Shown here piece by piece: positions 42,008-52,500 of a stretch of DNA of 64,000 bases. The translations under genes were made by a program, and so were the position numbers. The stretch is from an uncultured Pseudomonadota bacterium. Its GTDB lineage: Bacteria; Pseudomonadota; Gammaproteobacteria; Steroidobacterales; Steroidobacteraceae. The notes beneath the pieces are model-generated. The model saw only the letters and a list, made by a program, of their open reading frames with translations, was not told the origin of the DNA and made no database searches. Within the stretch, counting starts at the first letter, position 1. Each line of letters starts with the position of its first letter. Location: assembly GCA_903879335.1 (NCBI GenBank), contig CAIRLC010000018.1:1-64000 (forward strand), in the 5' to 3' direction.

Positions 42008-43591
42008 ATGTCGAACCGAGATCCCAATCGCGTCATCATTTTCGATACGACGCTCCGCGATGGTGAGCAGTCCCCGGGCTGCAGCATGACCCCGCCGGAG
42101 AAGCTTCGAATGGCGAAGGCGCTTGCGGATCTCGGCGTAGACGTGATCGAGGCGGGCTTCCCAGCCGCCTCGCGCGGCGACTGGGAGTCCGTGCAGACGA
42201 TCGCCCGCGAAGTTCGCGGGCCGATCATCTGCGGACTCGCCCGCTGCAACCGGGACGATATTGAGAAGGCGTACAGCGCGATCAAAGACGCGCCACGCCA
42301 TCGTATTCACGTTTTCTTGGCCACGAGCGCCATCCATCGCGAGCACAAGCTCAACATGGCCAAGGAAGAGATCATCCGCACCGCGGTCGAAGGCGTGCGC
42401 TATGCGAAATCGATGTGCGAAGACATCGAGTTTTCGCCCGAAGACGCCTCACGGACCGAGCTCGAGTTTCTGGCGGAAGTGGTCACTGCGGTCATTGCCG
42501 CTGGCGCGACGACGATCAACGTCCCAGACACCGTCGGTTATTCGACACCGGTCGAATACGCGGAAATCTTCCAATACCTGAAGAAAAACGTCGTCGGCAT
42601 CGACAACGTCGTGCTTTCGGTGCACTGCCATGACGATCTCGGCATGGCCGTCGCCAACAGCTTATCGGCGGCGCACGCGGGTGCCCGTCAGATCGAATGC
42701 ACCATCAATGGCATCGGCGAGCGCGCGGGCAATTGCTCCCTCGAAGAAGTCGTGATGGCACTGAAGACCCGCGAAGGTTTTTACGGTCTACACACCGGCG
42801 TGCAGACCACCCGCCTCTACCCGACCTCGCGCTTGCTCTCGACAACCACTGGCATGATCGTGCCGCGCAATAAGGCCATCGTCGGCGAAAATGCATTCGC
42901 GCACGAGTCTGGGATCCATCAGCACGGGATGCTCAAGCACCACTCGACCTACGAAATTATGCGTCCACACGACGTCGGTCTGTCGCGCACCAATCTCGTA
43001 CTCGGCAAGCACAGCGGCCGTCACGCATTTCGTGACCGCGTCAAAGATCTAGGCTTTGAATTATCCGAGGAAGACTTGAACCGAGCCTTCACGGAGTTCA
43101 AGACGCTGGCCGACAAAAAGAAAGAACTCTTTGACGGCGACATTGAAGCCATTGTGCTGCGCACCGGCGATGCCGGCGAAGGCCCCTGGAAACTTGTCCA
43201 ACTGTGGGCGTCGGCGACCGCCGGCGAGGCGTCGGCGGTTGTGCGGATGTCGCATAACGACGGCCGCGAGATCGAGCAAGGCGCCACGGGCGACGGCCCC
43301 ATCGATGCCGTGTTCAAGGCCATCGAGCGAGCGACCGGCACGCCAGCCAAACTCGTGACCTTTGATGTGCACGCAGTGACCGAAGGCGAAGATGCGTTGG
43401 GCGAGTCGATCGTTAACGTTGAGCATAACGAGCGTAGTTATCGCGGCGTCAGCCTCAGCACCAACATTCTCGAGTCGAGCGCGCACGCGTTCATCGAGTG
43501 CGTGAATCGCATCCAATCAAGCCGAGCAGAAGGCCATCGCGCGCACGCGCAGCTGTCTGCCGACAATAGTACGGTGAAGATCCCAACATGA
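42008..43591 (+). CDS. leuA: 2-isopropylmalate synthase
   Basis: The 527-residue enzyme has the catalytic TIM barrel [14 protein letters not shown] at its start and [13 protein letters not shown] (about 211-223), with the metal-binding histidines. The C-terminal LeuA dimer domain (about 390-510) is the site of leucine feedback. It condenses acetyl-CoA with 2-ketoisovalerate. It starts 20 bases after ilvC behind GGAG and overlaps leuC by four bases. Confidence 0.97.
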   Translation: MSNRDPNRVIIFDTTLRDGEQSPGCSMTPPEKLRMAKALADLGVDVIEAGFPAASRGDWESVQTIAREVRGPIICGLARCNRDDIEKAYSAIKDAPRHRIHVFLATSAIHREHKLNMAKEEIIRTAVEGVRYAKSMCEDIEFSPEDASRTELEFLAEVVTAVIAAGATTINVPDTVGYSTPVEYAEIFQYLKKNVVGIDNVVLSVHCHDDLGMAVANSLSAAHAGARQIECTINGIGERAGNCSLEEVVMALKTREGFYGLHTGVQTTRLYPTSRLLSTTTGMIVPRNKAIVGENAFAHESGIHQHGMLKHHSTYEIMRPHDVGLSRTNLVLGKHSGRHAFRDRVKDLGFELSEEDLNRAFTEFKTLADKKKELFDGDIEAIVLRTGDAGEGPWKLVQLWASATAGEASAVVRMSHNDGREIEQGATGDGPIDAVFKAIERATGTPAKLVTFDVHAVTEGEDALGESIVNVEHNERSYRGVSLSTNILESSAHAFIECVNRIQSSRAEGHRAHAQLSADNSTVKIPT

Positions 43592-44985
43592 CTGCGACCA
43601 CCCTATTTGAGAAAATCTGGCGCGCCCACGAAGTGGTCGCGGAAACCGCTGATACGCCCGCAGTGCTTTATATAGACCTGCACCTCACCCATGAGGTCAC
43701 CAGTCCACAAGCCTATTCGATGTTGCGCGAGCGTGGCTTGCGGGTACGCCGTACCGATCGAACCTTGGCCACGATGGACCATTCCACGCCCACTGATGCA
43801 GACCAGTTGTTCGGCCGAATCCCGATCAAATTGGAAAGCGCCGCCAAACAGGTCTCGCAGCTGGAAAAGAATTGCGCGGAGTTCGGCGTTGAGCTGTTCG
43901 CGGTCGGCAGCCCCCATCGCGGCATTGTGCACGTCATCGGCCCTGAATTGGGCGCCACTCAGCCGGGCAAAACCATCGTCTGCGGGGATAGCCATACCAG
44001 CACGCATGGCGCTTTTGGTGCATTGGCCTTTGGTATCGGCACCACGGAAGTCGGTCATGTGCTCGCGACCCAGTGCTTACTGCAGCGCAAAGCCAAGAGC
44101 CTCGCGGTGAACGTCGAGGGCACCCTGCCCGCCGGCGTCACGGCGAAGGATCTCGTCTTGGCGATTATCCGCAAGCTCGGTGTATCGGGCGGCACTGGCT
44201 CGGTGATCGAATACCGCGGCAGCACCATCCGTGCCCTGTCGATGGACGAGCGCATGACCGTGTGCAACATGTCGATTGAAGCCGGTGCGCGCGCCGGTCT
44301 GATTGCACCCGATGAGACCACCTTTGCGTATCTCAAGGGTCGACCGCGCGCTCCGCAAGGAACGGCGTGGGACGAGGCGGTCGCGCAGTGGCGCACGCTC
44401 GTGAGCGATGAAGGGGCTACCTTTGATCGTGAAATACACATCGACGCCAGCACGCTTGCGCCGATGATCACCTATGGCACCCATCCTGGCATGTCTGTGG
44501 CGCTCGATGAGGCCATTCCCGCGCAAGGCGACGCGGTCTATCACAAGGCGCTTGCCTATATGGGCCTCACGGCCGGTCAGACCATGCTGGGCCAGCCCGT
44601 GCAGGTGGTGTTCTTGGGTAGCTGCACCAATGGTCGACTATCCGACATCGAAGCCGCTGCAGCGCTGTTGCGGGGACGCAAAGTCGCCCCGGGCGTGCAG
44701 TTCTTGGTGGTGCCGGGTTCCGACGCCATCAAGCGCGAGGCTGAGGCGAAGGGCCTTGACCTCATTTTCAAGGAAGCGGGCGCGGATTGGCGCGAGGCCG
44801 GTTGCTCCATGTGTTTGGGCATGAATGGTGACACGGTCGCCAAGGGTGCCTATTGCGTCAGCACCAGTAACCGCAACTTCGAAGGACGTCAGGGTGTGGG
44901 CTCGCGCACCCTGCTCGCCTCACCCGCCACCGCTGTCGCCGCTGCCGTGGCCGGTGTTGTGGCCGATGCCCGCCAGCTCACCTGA
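43588..44985 (+). CDS. leuC: 3-isopropylmalate dehydratase large subunit
   Basis: The 465-residue aconitase-fold subunit ligates the 4Fe-4S cluster through cysteines in [12 protein letters not shown] and [25 protein letters not shown] and [14 protein letters not shown] are also typical. It isomerises 2- to 3-isopropylmalate with LeuD. It overlaps leuA (ATGA). Confidence 0.97.
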   Translation: MTATTLFEKIWRAHEVVAETADTPAVLYIDLHLTHEVTSPQAYSMLRERGLRVRRTDRTLATMDHSTPTDADQLFGRIPIKLESAAKQVSQLEKNCAEFGVELFAVGSPHRGIVHVIGPELGATQPGKTIVCGDSHTSTHGAFGALAFGIGTTEVGHVLATQCLLQRKAKSLAVNVEGTLPAGVTAKDLVLAIIRKLGVSGGTGSVIEYRGSTIRALSMDERMTVCNMSIEAGARAGLIAPDETTFAYLKGRPRAPQGTAWDEAVAQWRTLVSDEGATFDREIHIDASTLAPMITYGTHPGMSVALDEAIPAQGDAVYHKALAYMGLTAGQTMLGQPVQVVFLGSCTNGRLSDIEAAAALLRGRKVAPGVQFLVVPGSDAIKREAEAKGLDLIFKEAGADWREAGCSMCLGMNGDTVAKGAYCVSTSNRNFEGRQGVGSRTLLASPATAVAAAVAGVVADARQLT

Positions 44986-44992
44986 GGTTGCC

Positions 44993-45571
44993 ATGGAACC
45001 AATTCACTCTATCCGTTCGCGCACGGTCGTCATTGCGAGCACGAACATCGACACGGACCAGCTGATGCCGGCCCGCTTCTTGACCACCACCACGCGTGAA
45101 GGTCTGGGTAAGCATTTATTTGCCGATTGGCGCTATGACGCGGCCGGTCAACCAATCCCGTCATTCATCCTCAATCAGCCAGAAGCCGTGGGCTGCCAGA
45201 TTCTCGTGGCAGGCCGCAACATTGGCTGCGGCTCGTCACGCGAGCACGCCCCGTGGGGCCTGTATGACTACGGCTTTCGAGCCGTAATCTCGACCGAGAT
45301 CGCCGATATCTTCCGTAATAACTCACTGAAAAACGGCCTAGTGCCGGTCGTGGTTGATGAAGCCACGCACGCTTGGCTTCTGGCTAACCCGGGGGTTGAA
45401 ATCACGGTCGACCTCGAGGCCCGCGTATTGCGCTTACCGGATGGCCGTGAAGTGAGTTTCCCGATCGAAAGCTTCGCGCGCTATTGCTTGCTGAATGGCG
45501 TCGATGAGACCGGCTATCTGCTGTCGCAGATTCCAGCCATTGAGGCTTATGAAGCGAGGGTTGGCGCATGA
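44993..45571 (+). CDS. leuD: 3-isopropylmalate dehydratase small subunit
   Basis: The 192-residue swivel-domain partner of LeuC has [14 protein letters not shown] and [27 protein letters not shown]. The ATG lies eight bases after the leuC stop with GAGG before it; the longer open frame that reads back into leuC is not used. Confidence 0.96.
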   Translation: MEPIHSIRSRTVVIASTNIDTDQLMPARFLTTTTREGLGKHLFADWRYDAAGQPIPSFILNQPEAVGCQILVAGRNIGCGSSREHAPWGLYDYGFRAVISTEIADIFRNNSLKNGLVPVVVDEATHAWLLANPGVEITVDLEARVLRLPDGREVSFPIESFARYCLLNGVDETGYLLSQIPAIEAYEARVGA

Positions 45572-46623
45572 AGGCTCACATTGCGCTCTTGGCGGGTGAT
45601 GGCATCGGTCCTGAAGTCACCGCCGAAGCGGTGCGTTGCCTTGAAGTGATCGCCCGCCAGCATGGCCATGACTTCCAATTCGAATCGGCCTTGGTTGGCG
45701 CCATCGCGATCGACACGACCGGCGCACCCTTACCGGATCCAACCCTCGATCTCGTCAAACGCTCGGACGCCATCCTGTTTGGTGCCATAGGCACACCCAA
45801 ATATGCTGATCCGACGTTGAAAGTCCGACCAGAGCAAGGCTTGCTGAAACTGCGCCAAGAGTTGGGCTTGTATGCCAACTTACGTCCGGTGACCTGTTTC
45901 GATGCGCTGGTCGATGTTTCGCCGCTCAAGGCTGAGTTGCTTGACGGCGTCGACATCCTGGTGATCCGCGAACTCACGGGCGGCATCTATTTTGGCGAAA
46001 AGACCCGTACCGAAACGACGGCCACGGATCTTTGCAGCTACAGCGTGACGGAGGTCGCGCGTATCGTGCGACTCGGCGCGACACTGGCGCGCGCACGCCG
46101 CGGCAAACTCACGTCGGTCGACAAGGCCAACGTCTTGGAAACCTCCCGGCTGTGGCGCTCGGTGACGCAACAGATCATGAAGGACGAGTTCCCGGACGTT
46201 GCGCTCGAGCACATGTACATCGACGCGGCGGCCATGCACTTGTTGCGCCGGCCGAGCGACTTTGACGTCGTCATCACCGAGAACATGTTCGGTGACATTC
46301 TGACGGACGAGGCATCCATGCTGCCCGGCTCGCTGGGCTTGTGCCCATCGGCTTCGCTCGGTTCGGGAACGCTGGGCCTGTATGAGCCCATCCACGGCTC
46401 TGCGCCAGACATCGCGGGGCGCGGTATCGCGAATCCGTACGCCACGATCCTGTCCGCAGCCATGCTGTTGCGACATTCGCTCGGACTTGAGGCTGAAGCC
46501 CGCCAGGTGGAAGCCGCGGTGAATCGGGCCATTGCCGACGGCGTGCGTACGGCAGACCTGAAGCCCTCAGCCGCCGCGGCGAGCACGCGTGAGGCGGGCG
46601 ACGCTGTGGTCGCCCGTCTCTAA
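45568..46623 (+). CDS. leuB: 3-isopropylmalate dehydrogenase
   Basis: The 351-residue NAD-dependent decarboxylating dehydrogenase has [11 protein letters not shown], the substrate loop [13 protein letters not shown], then [13 protein letters not shown] and [18 protein letters not shown]. It completes the leucine-specific pathway and overlaps leuD (ATGA). No clear terminator follows before the convergent phosphatase gene, 10 bases away. Confidence 0.97.
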   Translation: MKAHIALLAGDGIGPEVTAEAVRCLEVIARQHGHDFQFESALVGAIAIDTTGAPLPDPTLDLVKRSDAILFGAIGTPKYADPTLKVRPEQGLLKLRQELGLYANLRPVTCFDALVDVSPLKAELLDGVDILVIRELTGGIYFGEKTRTETTATDLCSYSVTEVARIVRLGATLARARRGKLTSVDKANVLETSRLWRSVTQQIMKDEFPDVALEHMYIDAAAMHLLRRPSDFDVVITENMFGDILTDEASMLPGSLGLCPSASLGSGTLGLYEPIHGSAPDIAGRGIANPYATILSAAMLLRHSLGLEAEARQVEAAVNRAIADGVRTADLKPSAAAASTREAGDAVVARL

Positions 46624-46633
46624 AGACGCCCGC

Positions 46634-48622
46634 TCAACGGCTGGGGTCGTCGGCACCGCGCCGGACGGCTCCAGCCACTGAAAAGAACACGTCCGTATTG
46701 TCGATCACGCCGTGGAAGCGTCGGCTGCCGGCGCCGAAGGCCGATAAGGGCACGTCAGCTCCCGTGTGGGTCGCAGAATCTCCCTCCACCTGCCCATTGA
46801 TCAGCCAGTCACCCGGCACATCGCGGGCGAGCGGAGTGTTCGGATATTCCTTGGGATAAACCGGGAACGGCGATGGGGCTTGCGTCGGCTGCAAGGCATC
46901 GGCCAGCGGTCGCTCATTCGCCAGCCAGTCCTCGTGCCGGTCGGCATTCGCACCGTAACCGATCAAGAGCTTGTGATCCGGATCCATCGTCTGCGGATAG
47001 CCGTCTTCCAGTATCCGATATTGCGGGAACCCGGCCTGCTCATAGGTGCCGACCACACCGTTGCGCAGTGCAACCGCCGACGGCCTTTCTGCTCGATGCC
47101 GTAATTCTTCCGTCGACAGCCGAGATGCGCCGATGATTGATGAGCCGCCGGTCTCATGATCCGCGGTCACGAGTACGAGCGTATCGGGATGCGTGGATGC
47201 GAAGGCTTGCGCCACGGCCACGGCGCGATCGAACTCGAGCACCTCGAGGATCCAACGATCCGAATCCATCGCATGCGCCTGCTTATCGATCGAGGCGCCC
47301 TCAACCATCAGATAGAAGCCCTTAGGAGCCTTCTCCAACACGGCGAGGGCCTTCGTCGTCATCTCATCCAGCATCGGTTGATCGGTCAGGCCGAAATCGG
47401 CGGTGACGGGACTGGCGCCACGACGACCGTTGATCTTGTCGTAAGCCACGTTCATGTTGCCGTAGGCAAACAATCCGAGGATAGGCTGCGATCCACCTAA
47501 AGCGGCCAGCTCCTGCGCATTACCCACGTACGCAAAGCCCGCAGTCTGGAAATCGCGGATGAGATTTCGCTCAGGGTCCTTGGCACCGGGCGCCACCGAC
47601 CACCCCCGGACCAGCGCCTCCGACAACTCGTAGTCCGTCTTCGTATTGCGACTGGAGCCTGCCGTTCCAGCGGGCAAAAACCAGCGTCGCCCGCCGCCCA
47701 TCAAGACCATGAGGCCGGTCTGCGCGCGATCATCCAGATATTGATCCACGATCCCAGAGCCCGCGCCGCGATTCGCGGTATGCACGGCGTTTGCCGCGGG
47801 CGTGGCATCAAAGACATCCGCGGTGGTCACGAGGCCGAGTGCCGTGCCTTGCGTGCGATGCAAGTACTCAGCCAGATACTCGACGCGAGGATTATCGAAG
47901 GGGTCGGCCGTGTCATCGGGCCAGACGCCCTCCTCGTTATTCGCCGCCTTATTGCCGGTGACGTAGTTGGACATGCCGGGGGCCGAGTCAGTGACGATGG
48001 AGTTGAGACTGGCCGTACGGACCAAAGCCACCTCCGGGAAGGTATCCATGGCCAAACGACCCGTCGCCTTGCCTTGCGCATAGCCCTCGGCGACGATGCG
48101 CCCCGCGGTTCGATGGGCGATACCCATGCCATCGCCGAGCAAGAGGATGACGTTCTTGACCGGTCGGCCTTTCCCGACCAAAGGCAGGACCTCGAACTCG
48201 CCTTCGGCTTCACCCTGTGCGCCATCACTTTGCGTGATGTGTACGTGGAGCAGATGTCGACCGGGTGCCGCTACGCTAAAGCCGCGCTGCGATACCACGA
48301 CCGTACCCGCCGGCGTCGGCCGGTGATCGCCGAGGCTTGGGTTGAGGCCGTCTCTAACGAGTTCGGGCACCCCGTTCTGCACGGCTCGTCCGTCCACCTG
48401 AAATTCAGCGCCGGTAATCTGCATCCCGGGATCCGGCACGACCGTGGCTTGCAAATCGAAGCGTTGACCGGGCAAAAAGCGCGCGATGATCGGATCGGCA
48501 AGGCCGTGGCTGAAGCGCTCACTGGGTGGTGTCAAACGGGTCACCACCGGCACCGCATGCCCAGTGCTCGACAGTAGGCCGAAGGAAAAAGCGATGACAA
48601 GCGAACGCCCGTACAGCGACAT
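46634..48622 (-). CDS. Alkaline phosphatase (PhoA superfamily), secreted
   Basis: The 662-residue protein has a signal peptide (about 1-22) and an N-terminal extension of about 130 residues with a beta-sandwich look (QITGAEFQVDGRAV ... GRHLLHVHITQSDGAQ). The phosphatase core follows, with LLLGDGMGIAHR, the phosphoserine site TDSAPGMSNYVTG, MVEGASIDKQAHAMD and TADHETGGSS. It should release phosphate from monoesters in the periplasm or outside. The start ATG has GGAG five bases upstream. The gene stands alone, 69 bases after metB. Regulation by phosphate starvation is possible but no Pho box was found. Confidence 0.92.
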   Translation of the reverse strand: MSLYGRSLVIAFSFGLLSSTGHAVPVVTRLTPPSERFSHGLADPIIARFLPGQRFDLQATVVPDPGMQITGAEFQVDGRAVQNGVPELVRDGLNPSLGDHRPTPAGTVVVSQRGFSVAAPGRHLLHVHITQSDGAQGEAEGEFEVLPLVGKGRPVKNVILLLGDGMGIAHRTAGRIVAEGYAQGKATGRLAMDTFPEVALVRTASLNSIVTDSAPGMSNYVTGNKAANNEEGVWPDDTADPFDNPRVEYLAEYLHRTQGTALGLVTTADVFDATPAANAVHTANRGAGSGIVDQYLDDRAQTGLMVLMGGGRRWFLPAGTAGSSRNTKTDYELSEALVRGWSVAPGAKDPERNLIRDFQTAGFAYVGNAQELAALGGSQPILGLFAYGNMNVAYDKINGRRGASPVTADFGLTDQPMLDEMTTKALAVLEKAPKGFYLMVEGASIDKQAHAMDSDRWILEVLEFDRAVAVAQAFASTHPDTLVLVTADHETGGSSIIGASRLSTEELRHRAERPSAVALRNGVVGTYEQAGFPQYRILEDGYPQTMDPDHKLLIGYGANADRHEDWLANERPLADALQPTQAPSPFPVYPKEYPNTPLARDVPGDWLINGQVEGDSATHTGADVPLSAFGAGSRRFHGVIDNTDVFFSVAGAVRRGADDPSR

Positions 48623-48691
48623 AAACACTCCAATGTCCAAGGCTCTCAGTGCCGCGGCCGCATCGTGCGGGGCGCGACGCTAACTTTCGCG

Positions 48692-49858
48692 TCAGCCCAC
48701 CGAGGCCGCGCGGTCGAGTGCCGCCAAAAGATCCGCCTGCAAATCAGAGGGATCCTCGATACCCACCGAAATCCGTAACAAGCCATCCACGAGACCGGCT
48801 CGTGCCTTGGCTTCGTCAGACATCGAGGCATGGGTCATCGTCGCCGGATGGGCGATCAGGCTTTCGACCCCGCCTAAAGACTCAGCCAGGGTGAAACAAC
48901 CGAGGCCGTCGACAAAGGCCTGCACGGCCGGCAAACCGCCGCGAAGCTCGAAACTCAACATGGCACCAAAACCGGACTGCTGACGTGCCGCCAGCGCGTG
49001 CTGCGGATGCGTGGCGAGGCCCGGGTAGTGCACAGCCGCTACGGCGGAATGGCCGGTTAGCGTCTCGGCCAGCGCTTGAGCGTTCGTCGCATGGACGCCC
49101 AGACGGGCGTGCAAGGTCCGCAAACCCCGCAAGGTGAGGTAACTGTCGAAGGCACCGCCGGTAAGCCCCAGACAGTTAGCCCACCACGCCACATCCTCAT
49201 GCAGTTCAGCCGTCGCTGACACCACAACCCCGCCGACGACGTCGCTGTGACCATTCAGGTACTTCGTGGTCGAGTGCGAGACGAGGTCTGCACCAAATTC
49301 GAGGGGCCGCTGCCAGACCGGCGTCAGGAAGGTGTTGTCGACGGCAACCGTCGCACCGATCGCTTTCGCCTTGGAGATCGTGCGCTCAAGATTCGTGATG
49401 CGCAGTAAAGGATTGGACGGGGTCTCGATCCACACCAAGCGCGGACGCGCCGACAAGGCCGCATCGAGCGCGGACTCGTCGGTGAAGTCGACGAAGCGCA
49501 CATGCAGCGCACCCTGACGTTCGAGCGCCAGGAGGAGGCGAATCGTCCCGCCGTAACAATCGTGCGGCGCGACGACAAGGTCACCCGCTTTGCACTGCTG
49601 ATGCAAGATGACGGTGATGGCCCCCATGCCGGAGGCGGTCACGACGGCGCCAGCGCCACCTTCTAAGGTCGCCAATGCCTCGCCCAAATGATCGCGTGTC
49701 GGATTACCCGAGCGCGAGTAATCGTAACCGCCCTTGCCACCGAAACCATCGAAGGCATAGTTCGAACTCAGGTAGATCGGCGGTACGACGGCCCGATGCG
49801 CGGCATCGGCCGCGAGCGCCGCACGCACCGTGCGGGTCCGCCGCGTCGACGAGGTCAT
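48692..49858 (-). CDS. metB: Cystathionine gamma-synthase
   Basis: The 388-residue Cys/Met-metabolism PLP enzyme has DYSRSGNPTRDHL near the N-terminus, SGMGAITV, and the PLP lysine in SHSTTKYLNGHSDVVGG. It joins O-succinylhomoserine with cysteine. It is coupled to metX (ATGA overlap), which makes its substrate. O-succinylhomoserine sulphhydrylase is a close alternative that motifs alone do not exclude. Confidence 0.9.
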   Translation of the reverse strand: MTSSTRRTRTVRAALAADAAHRAVVPPIYLSSNYAFDGFGGKGGYDYSRSGNPTRDHLGEALATLEGGAGAVVTASGMGAITVILHQQCKAGDLVVAPHDCYGGTIRLLLALERQGALHVRFVDFTDESALDAALSARPRLVWIETPSNPLLRITNLERTISKAKAIGATVAVDNTFLTPVWQRPLEFGADLVSHSTTKYLNGHSDVVGGVVVSATAELHEDVAWWANCLGLTGGAFDSYLTLRGLRTLHARLGVHATNAQALAETLTGHSAVAAVHYPGLATHPQHALAARQQSGFGAMLSFELRGGLPAVQAFVDGLGCFTLAESLGGVESLIAHPATMTHASMSDEAKARAGLVDGLLRISVGIEDPSDLQADLLAALDRAASVG

Positions 49859-50859
49859 GCCGTCTCTCCTTCAATCGCTGTTGCAAATATCGGGCGCAAA
49901 GCCTCGCCTTCCTTGAGAAAGGCGTCATGCCCAAAGAGTGAATTCAACGTCACTAAGCAACCTCGTGGCAATTTAGGTGCAAAAGCCTGCATGTGCCGAT
50001 ACGGGACGAGTTCGTCCTCGGGAACAGCCACCGCGGTGGTCGGCACCGTGATGGTGGCCGGATCAATACTGAACAGGTCAATCGACTCCGACAAGGCGAC
50101 GAAAGATTCGGGCCGATACTGCGCCACATACGCGTCCCCGCGCGCAAACAGATAATCCTCGACGGGCAAACGATACCGGTCGGCATCTCGGCGTGCTGGA
50201 CCCGAAAAACGGGCTTCAAATTCGCGTGGCGTGCGATAGGTCGTCATGGCTAAGGCACGCGCCAACTTCAAGCCACCGTTCGGATCACCGCACTGAATAC
50301 CAAAGCGCACAATCTCGCGCTCCACAGCACGCCAACCCGAGGACAAGGGATGCACGCAATCTGCCGCCGAAATGACGACGAGTCGATTCGCCAATTGCGG
50401 ATAACGCGCACCGAGGGACATCACCACTTGAGCGCCGTAGGAGGCCCCGATCGCCGCTTTCAACACGAGTCCCAAAGATTGCAGCACATGGGCAATCGCC
50501 TCAGCTTGATCGTGCGCACTGATCGTGGGAAACGGGCCACCGCCTCGACTTGGGCCCGTGGAGTCGGCGCTACCGCCGAGATAATCAATCCCTAATACGC
50601 GGTACCGCTCCGTATTCAAAGCGCGACCCGCGCCAACCACCGCCGACCACCAGCCCTGATCTTCAGCACCCACCCGTCGGTGACCGGAAATACCACCGAT
50701 CGCAAGTACCACGGGGGCGTCGGTTGGACCGACCAAGCGCCAGGCCAACTGTGCGCCCTCGATCGCGCCGCCGTGATGCAAAGCAAAAGGAGACGGCAAG
50801 GCGAGTACGCCTTCCGAGACCGAGATGGTGCGCGTGGGCGCTACAGACACGACGGACAT
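49855..50859 (-). CDS. metX: Homoserine O-succinyltransferase, MetX type
   Basis: The 334-residue alpha/beta-hydrolase-fold acyltransferase has the nucleophile Ser140 in AAIGASYGAQVVM, Asp in VPEDELVPY and His in SLFGHDAF. MetX enzymes of this group in gammaproteobacteria use succinyl-CoA, and the LGGSADSTGPS stretch fits the succinyl type; this is inferred. The start is the ATG five bases after GAGGAG. A SAM-I riboswitch lies in the 5-prime leader. Confidence 0.92.
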   Translation of the reverse strand: MSVVSVAPTRTISVSEGVLALPSPFALHHGGAIEGAQLAWRLVGPTDAPVVLAIGGISGHRRVGAEDQGWWSAVVGAGRALNTERYRVLGIDYLGGSADSTGPSRGGGPFPTISAHDQAEAIAHVLQSLGLVLKAAIGASYGAQVVMSLGARYPQLANRLVVISAADCVHPLSSGWRAVEREIVRFGIQCGDPNGGLKLARALAMTTYRTPREFEARFSGPARRDADRYRLPVEDYLFARGDAYVAQYRPESFVALSESIDLFSIDPATITVPTTAVAVPEDELVPYRHMQAFAPKLPRGCLVTLNSLFGHDAFLKEGEALRPIFATAIEGETA

Positions 50860-50864
50860 CAAAA

Positions 50865-50897
50865 CTCCTCAGGACTCCAGTGCGTGGAACTCCTGAG
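50865..50897 (-). promoter_or_regulatory. Likely expression platform of the SAM-I riboswitch (SD-masking hairpin)
   Basis: A hairpin CTCAGGA ... CCA ... TGG ... TCCTGAG has its 3-prime arm overlapping the start of the GAGGAG ribosome site of metX. There is no U-tract, so control is probably at translation initiation. How the aptamer switches this stem is inferred. Confidence 0.6.
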
Positions 50898-50936
50898 ATG
50901 CGCATGACGCGCGCCCCATCGTGATCGATGAAGCCC

Positions 50937-51039
50937 CCTATCTACCGGCGCCCAAAGGCTCCGCAGGAGTTGGCACCTGAACGCAAAGCGCAGGTTGCCC
51001 CGGCTTCAAAGGGCCAGTCCCTCAGCCGGTCTAGATAGG
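50937..51039 (-). promoter_or_regulatory. SAM-I (S-box) riboswitch aptamer controlling metX-metB
   Basis: The minus strand carries the S-box core in order: P1 arm CCTATCTA, then GAGGGACTGGCCC, TTTGAAGCC, GGCAACC, GGTGCCAACTCCTGCGGAG and the closing P1 arm TAGATAGG. All conserved internal-loop and kink-turn segments are recognisable. When SAM binds, P1 closes and expression of the downstream methionine genes falls. S-boxes are common in Firmicutes and rarer in proteobacteria. The leader continues about 75 bases to the metX ATG. Confidence 0.95.
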
Positions 51040-51361
51040 CGCGCGGAGTTTAAGTCTCCGAGTGTTCAGGGTCAACGACTGACTGCCTCGGCGGTGGGTG
51101 CACGCGTTAACACGCGCGGGCACTGGAGGCATCGCGCTGCTGCGAGCCCGTGACCGGGATCTCGACCCGCGAGCTTGCCGAAAACAGGCCCCCATCAGTC
51201 ATCCGTACAGGACGAGCAGCCATCCAAAGGACACCGACGGACAAGGTCCAACCGTTCGTTTCGACGTCGCCAGTTGTAAGACGACGTCGGATATTGAGCT
51301 AGAGCGACTGAAGCCTCAGGTCGATAGACCTGAGGGTCTGAGCGTTCAGCAGGACTCGGGT
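51040..51361. other. Spacer between asd and the metX riboswitch
   Basis: About 320 bases that should hold the metX promoter. A nine-base perfect hairpin (CCTCAGGTC, loop GATA, complement) lies at 51314-51335, shortly after the asd stop, without a U-tract; it may end the asd transcript. Open frames on the plus strand here continue antisense into asd and look like shadows. Confidence 0.4.
51314..51335 (-). terminator. Possible terminator hairpin after asd
   Basis: A nine-base perfect stem with a four-base loop, 27 bases after the asd stop. No U-tract. Confidence 0.4.
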
Positions 51362-52471
51362 TTAACGCTCGAGCAGAATGCGCAACATGCGTCGCAACGG
51401 TTCAGCCGCACCCCAGAGCAACTGGTCACCCACGGTAAAGGCCGTCAGGTAATCGCCTCCCATCGGCAACTTGCGCACGCGTCCGATCGGGATCGAGAGC
51501 GTTCCGGTCACGGCGGCCGGCGTCAGTTCATTCATCGATGCCTCCCGCTCGTTCGGAATGAGGCGCACCCAGTCATTGGCCGAGGCGATGATCGACTCGA
51601 TTTCGGCCAAGGGCCGGTCTTCGGTCAACTTAATCGTCAGAGCCTGACTGTGGCAACGCATCGCGCCAATCCGGACGCAGATGCCATCGACCGGGATCGG
51701 CTTATTCGAACGGCCGAGGATCTTGTTGGCCTCAACGCCGCCCTTCCACTCCTCACGGCTTTGGCCATTACCGAGATCCTTATCGATCCAGGGAATGAGG
51801 CTACCGGCCAGCGCACGACCGAATTCCCGCTTCGGCAATGCATCACCACGCAGGTGCGTGGCCACCGCCGAATCAAGATCCAGAATCGACGAACGCTCGT
51901 CCGCCAATAACGGCGCAGCAGAGCCGTATATCGAGCCCATCTGCGACACCAACTCACGCATATTGGCGGCGCCGGCACCGGACGCGGCCTGATAGGTCAT
52001 CGCGGTCACCCACTCGACGAGGCCCTCACGGAACAGTCCGCCGAGCGCCAATAACATCAACGAGACCGTGCAATTGCCGCCGACATAGTCCTTCTGACCG
52101 GCCGCGAGCGCCGCGTCGATGACGCCGCGATTCACGGGGTCCAAAATGATGGTCACGCCGTCGGTCATGCGCAAGGTGGATGCGGCGTCAATCCAGTAGC
52201 CGCCCCAACCGCTCGCCCGCAACGGACCGTGAATGGCCGAGGTGTAGTCGCCGCCCTGGCAGGTGATGATCGCGTCCATCTCGCCAAGCGCAGCAAGATC
52301 ATGGCCATCGCGTAAGGTCGACGCACCCTGACCGACATCGGGGGCCGCTAGACCCGCCTGAGAGGTCGAGAAAAAAACCGGATGGATCAGCGCAAAATCG
52401 CCCTCCGCTGTCATGCGCTCGAGCAGCACAGAGCCCACCATACCGCGCCAACCGACGATTCCGACCTTCAT
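51362..52471 (-). CDS. asd: Aspartate-semialdehyde dehydrogenase
   Basis: The 369-residue enzyme of the proteobacterial long type has [17 protein letters not shown] at the start, the catalytic Cys134 in [11 protein letters not shown], and ending residues around [14 protein letters not shown]. It reduces aspartyl phosphate, the product of the kinase encoded just upstream. The ATG is six bases after AAGGGG; two upstream ATGs are worse placed. It lies 29 bases after the lysC-lysA fusion. Confidence 0.96.
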   Translation of the reverse strand: MKVGIVGWRGMVGSVLLERMTAEGDFALIHPVFFSTSQAGLAAPDVGQGASTLRDGHDLAALGEMDAIITCQGGDYTSAIHGPLRASGWGGYWIDAASTLRMTDGVTIILDPVNRGVIDAALAAGQKDYVGGNCTVSLMLLALGGLFREGLVEWVTAMTYQAASGAGAANMRELVSQMGSIYGSAAPLLADERSSILDLDSAVATHLRGDALPKREFGRALAGSLIPWIDKDLGNGQSREEWKGGVEANKILGRSNKPIPVDGICVRIGAMRCHSQALTIKLTEDRPLAEIESIIASANDWVRLIPNEREASMNELTPAAVTGTLSIPIGRVRKLPMGGDYLTAFTVGDQLLWGAAEPLRRMLRILLER

Positions 52472-52500
52472 ATCCATCCCCTTTTGGTCGCCCACGCGAC

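Noticed and set aside
47741-48577. Plus-strand open frame of 278 codons inside the phosphatase gene
   Set aside because: Antisense shadow of a well-supported alkaline phosphatase.
51098-51910. Plus-strand open frame of 270 codons between metX and asd
   Set aside because: Two thirds lie antisense to asd. No start signal, no family pattern, and its first third overlaps the likely metX promoter region.
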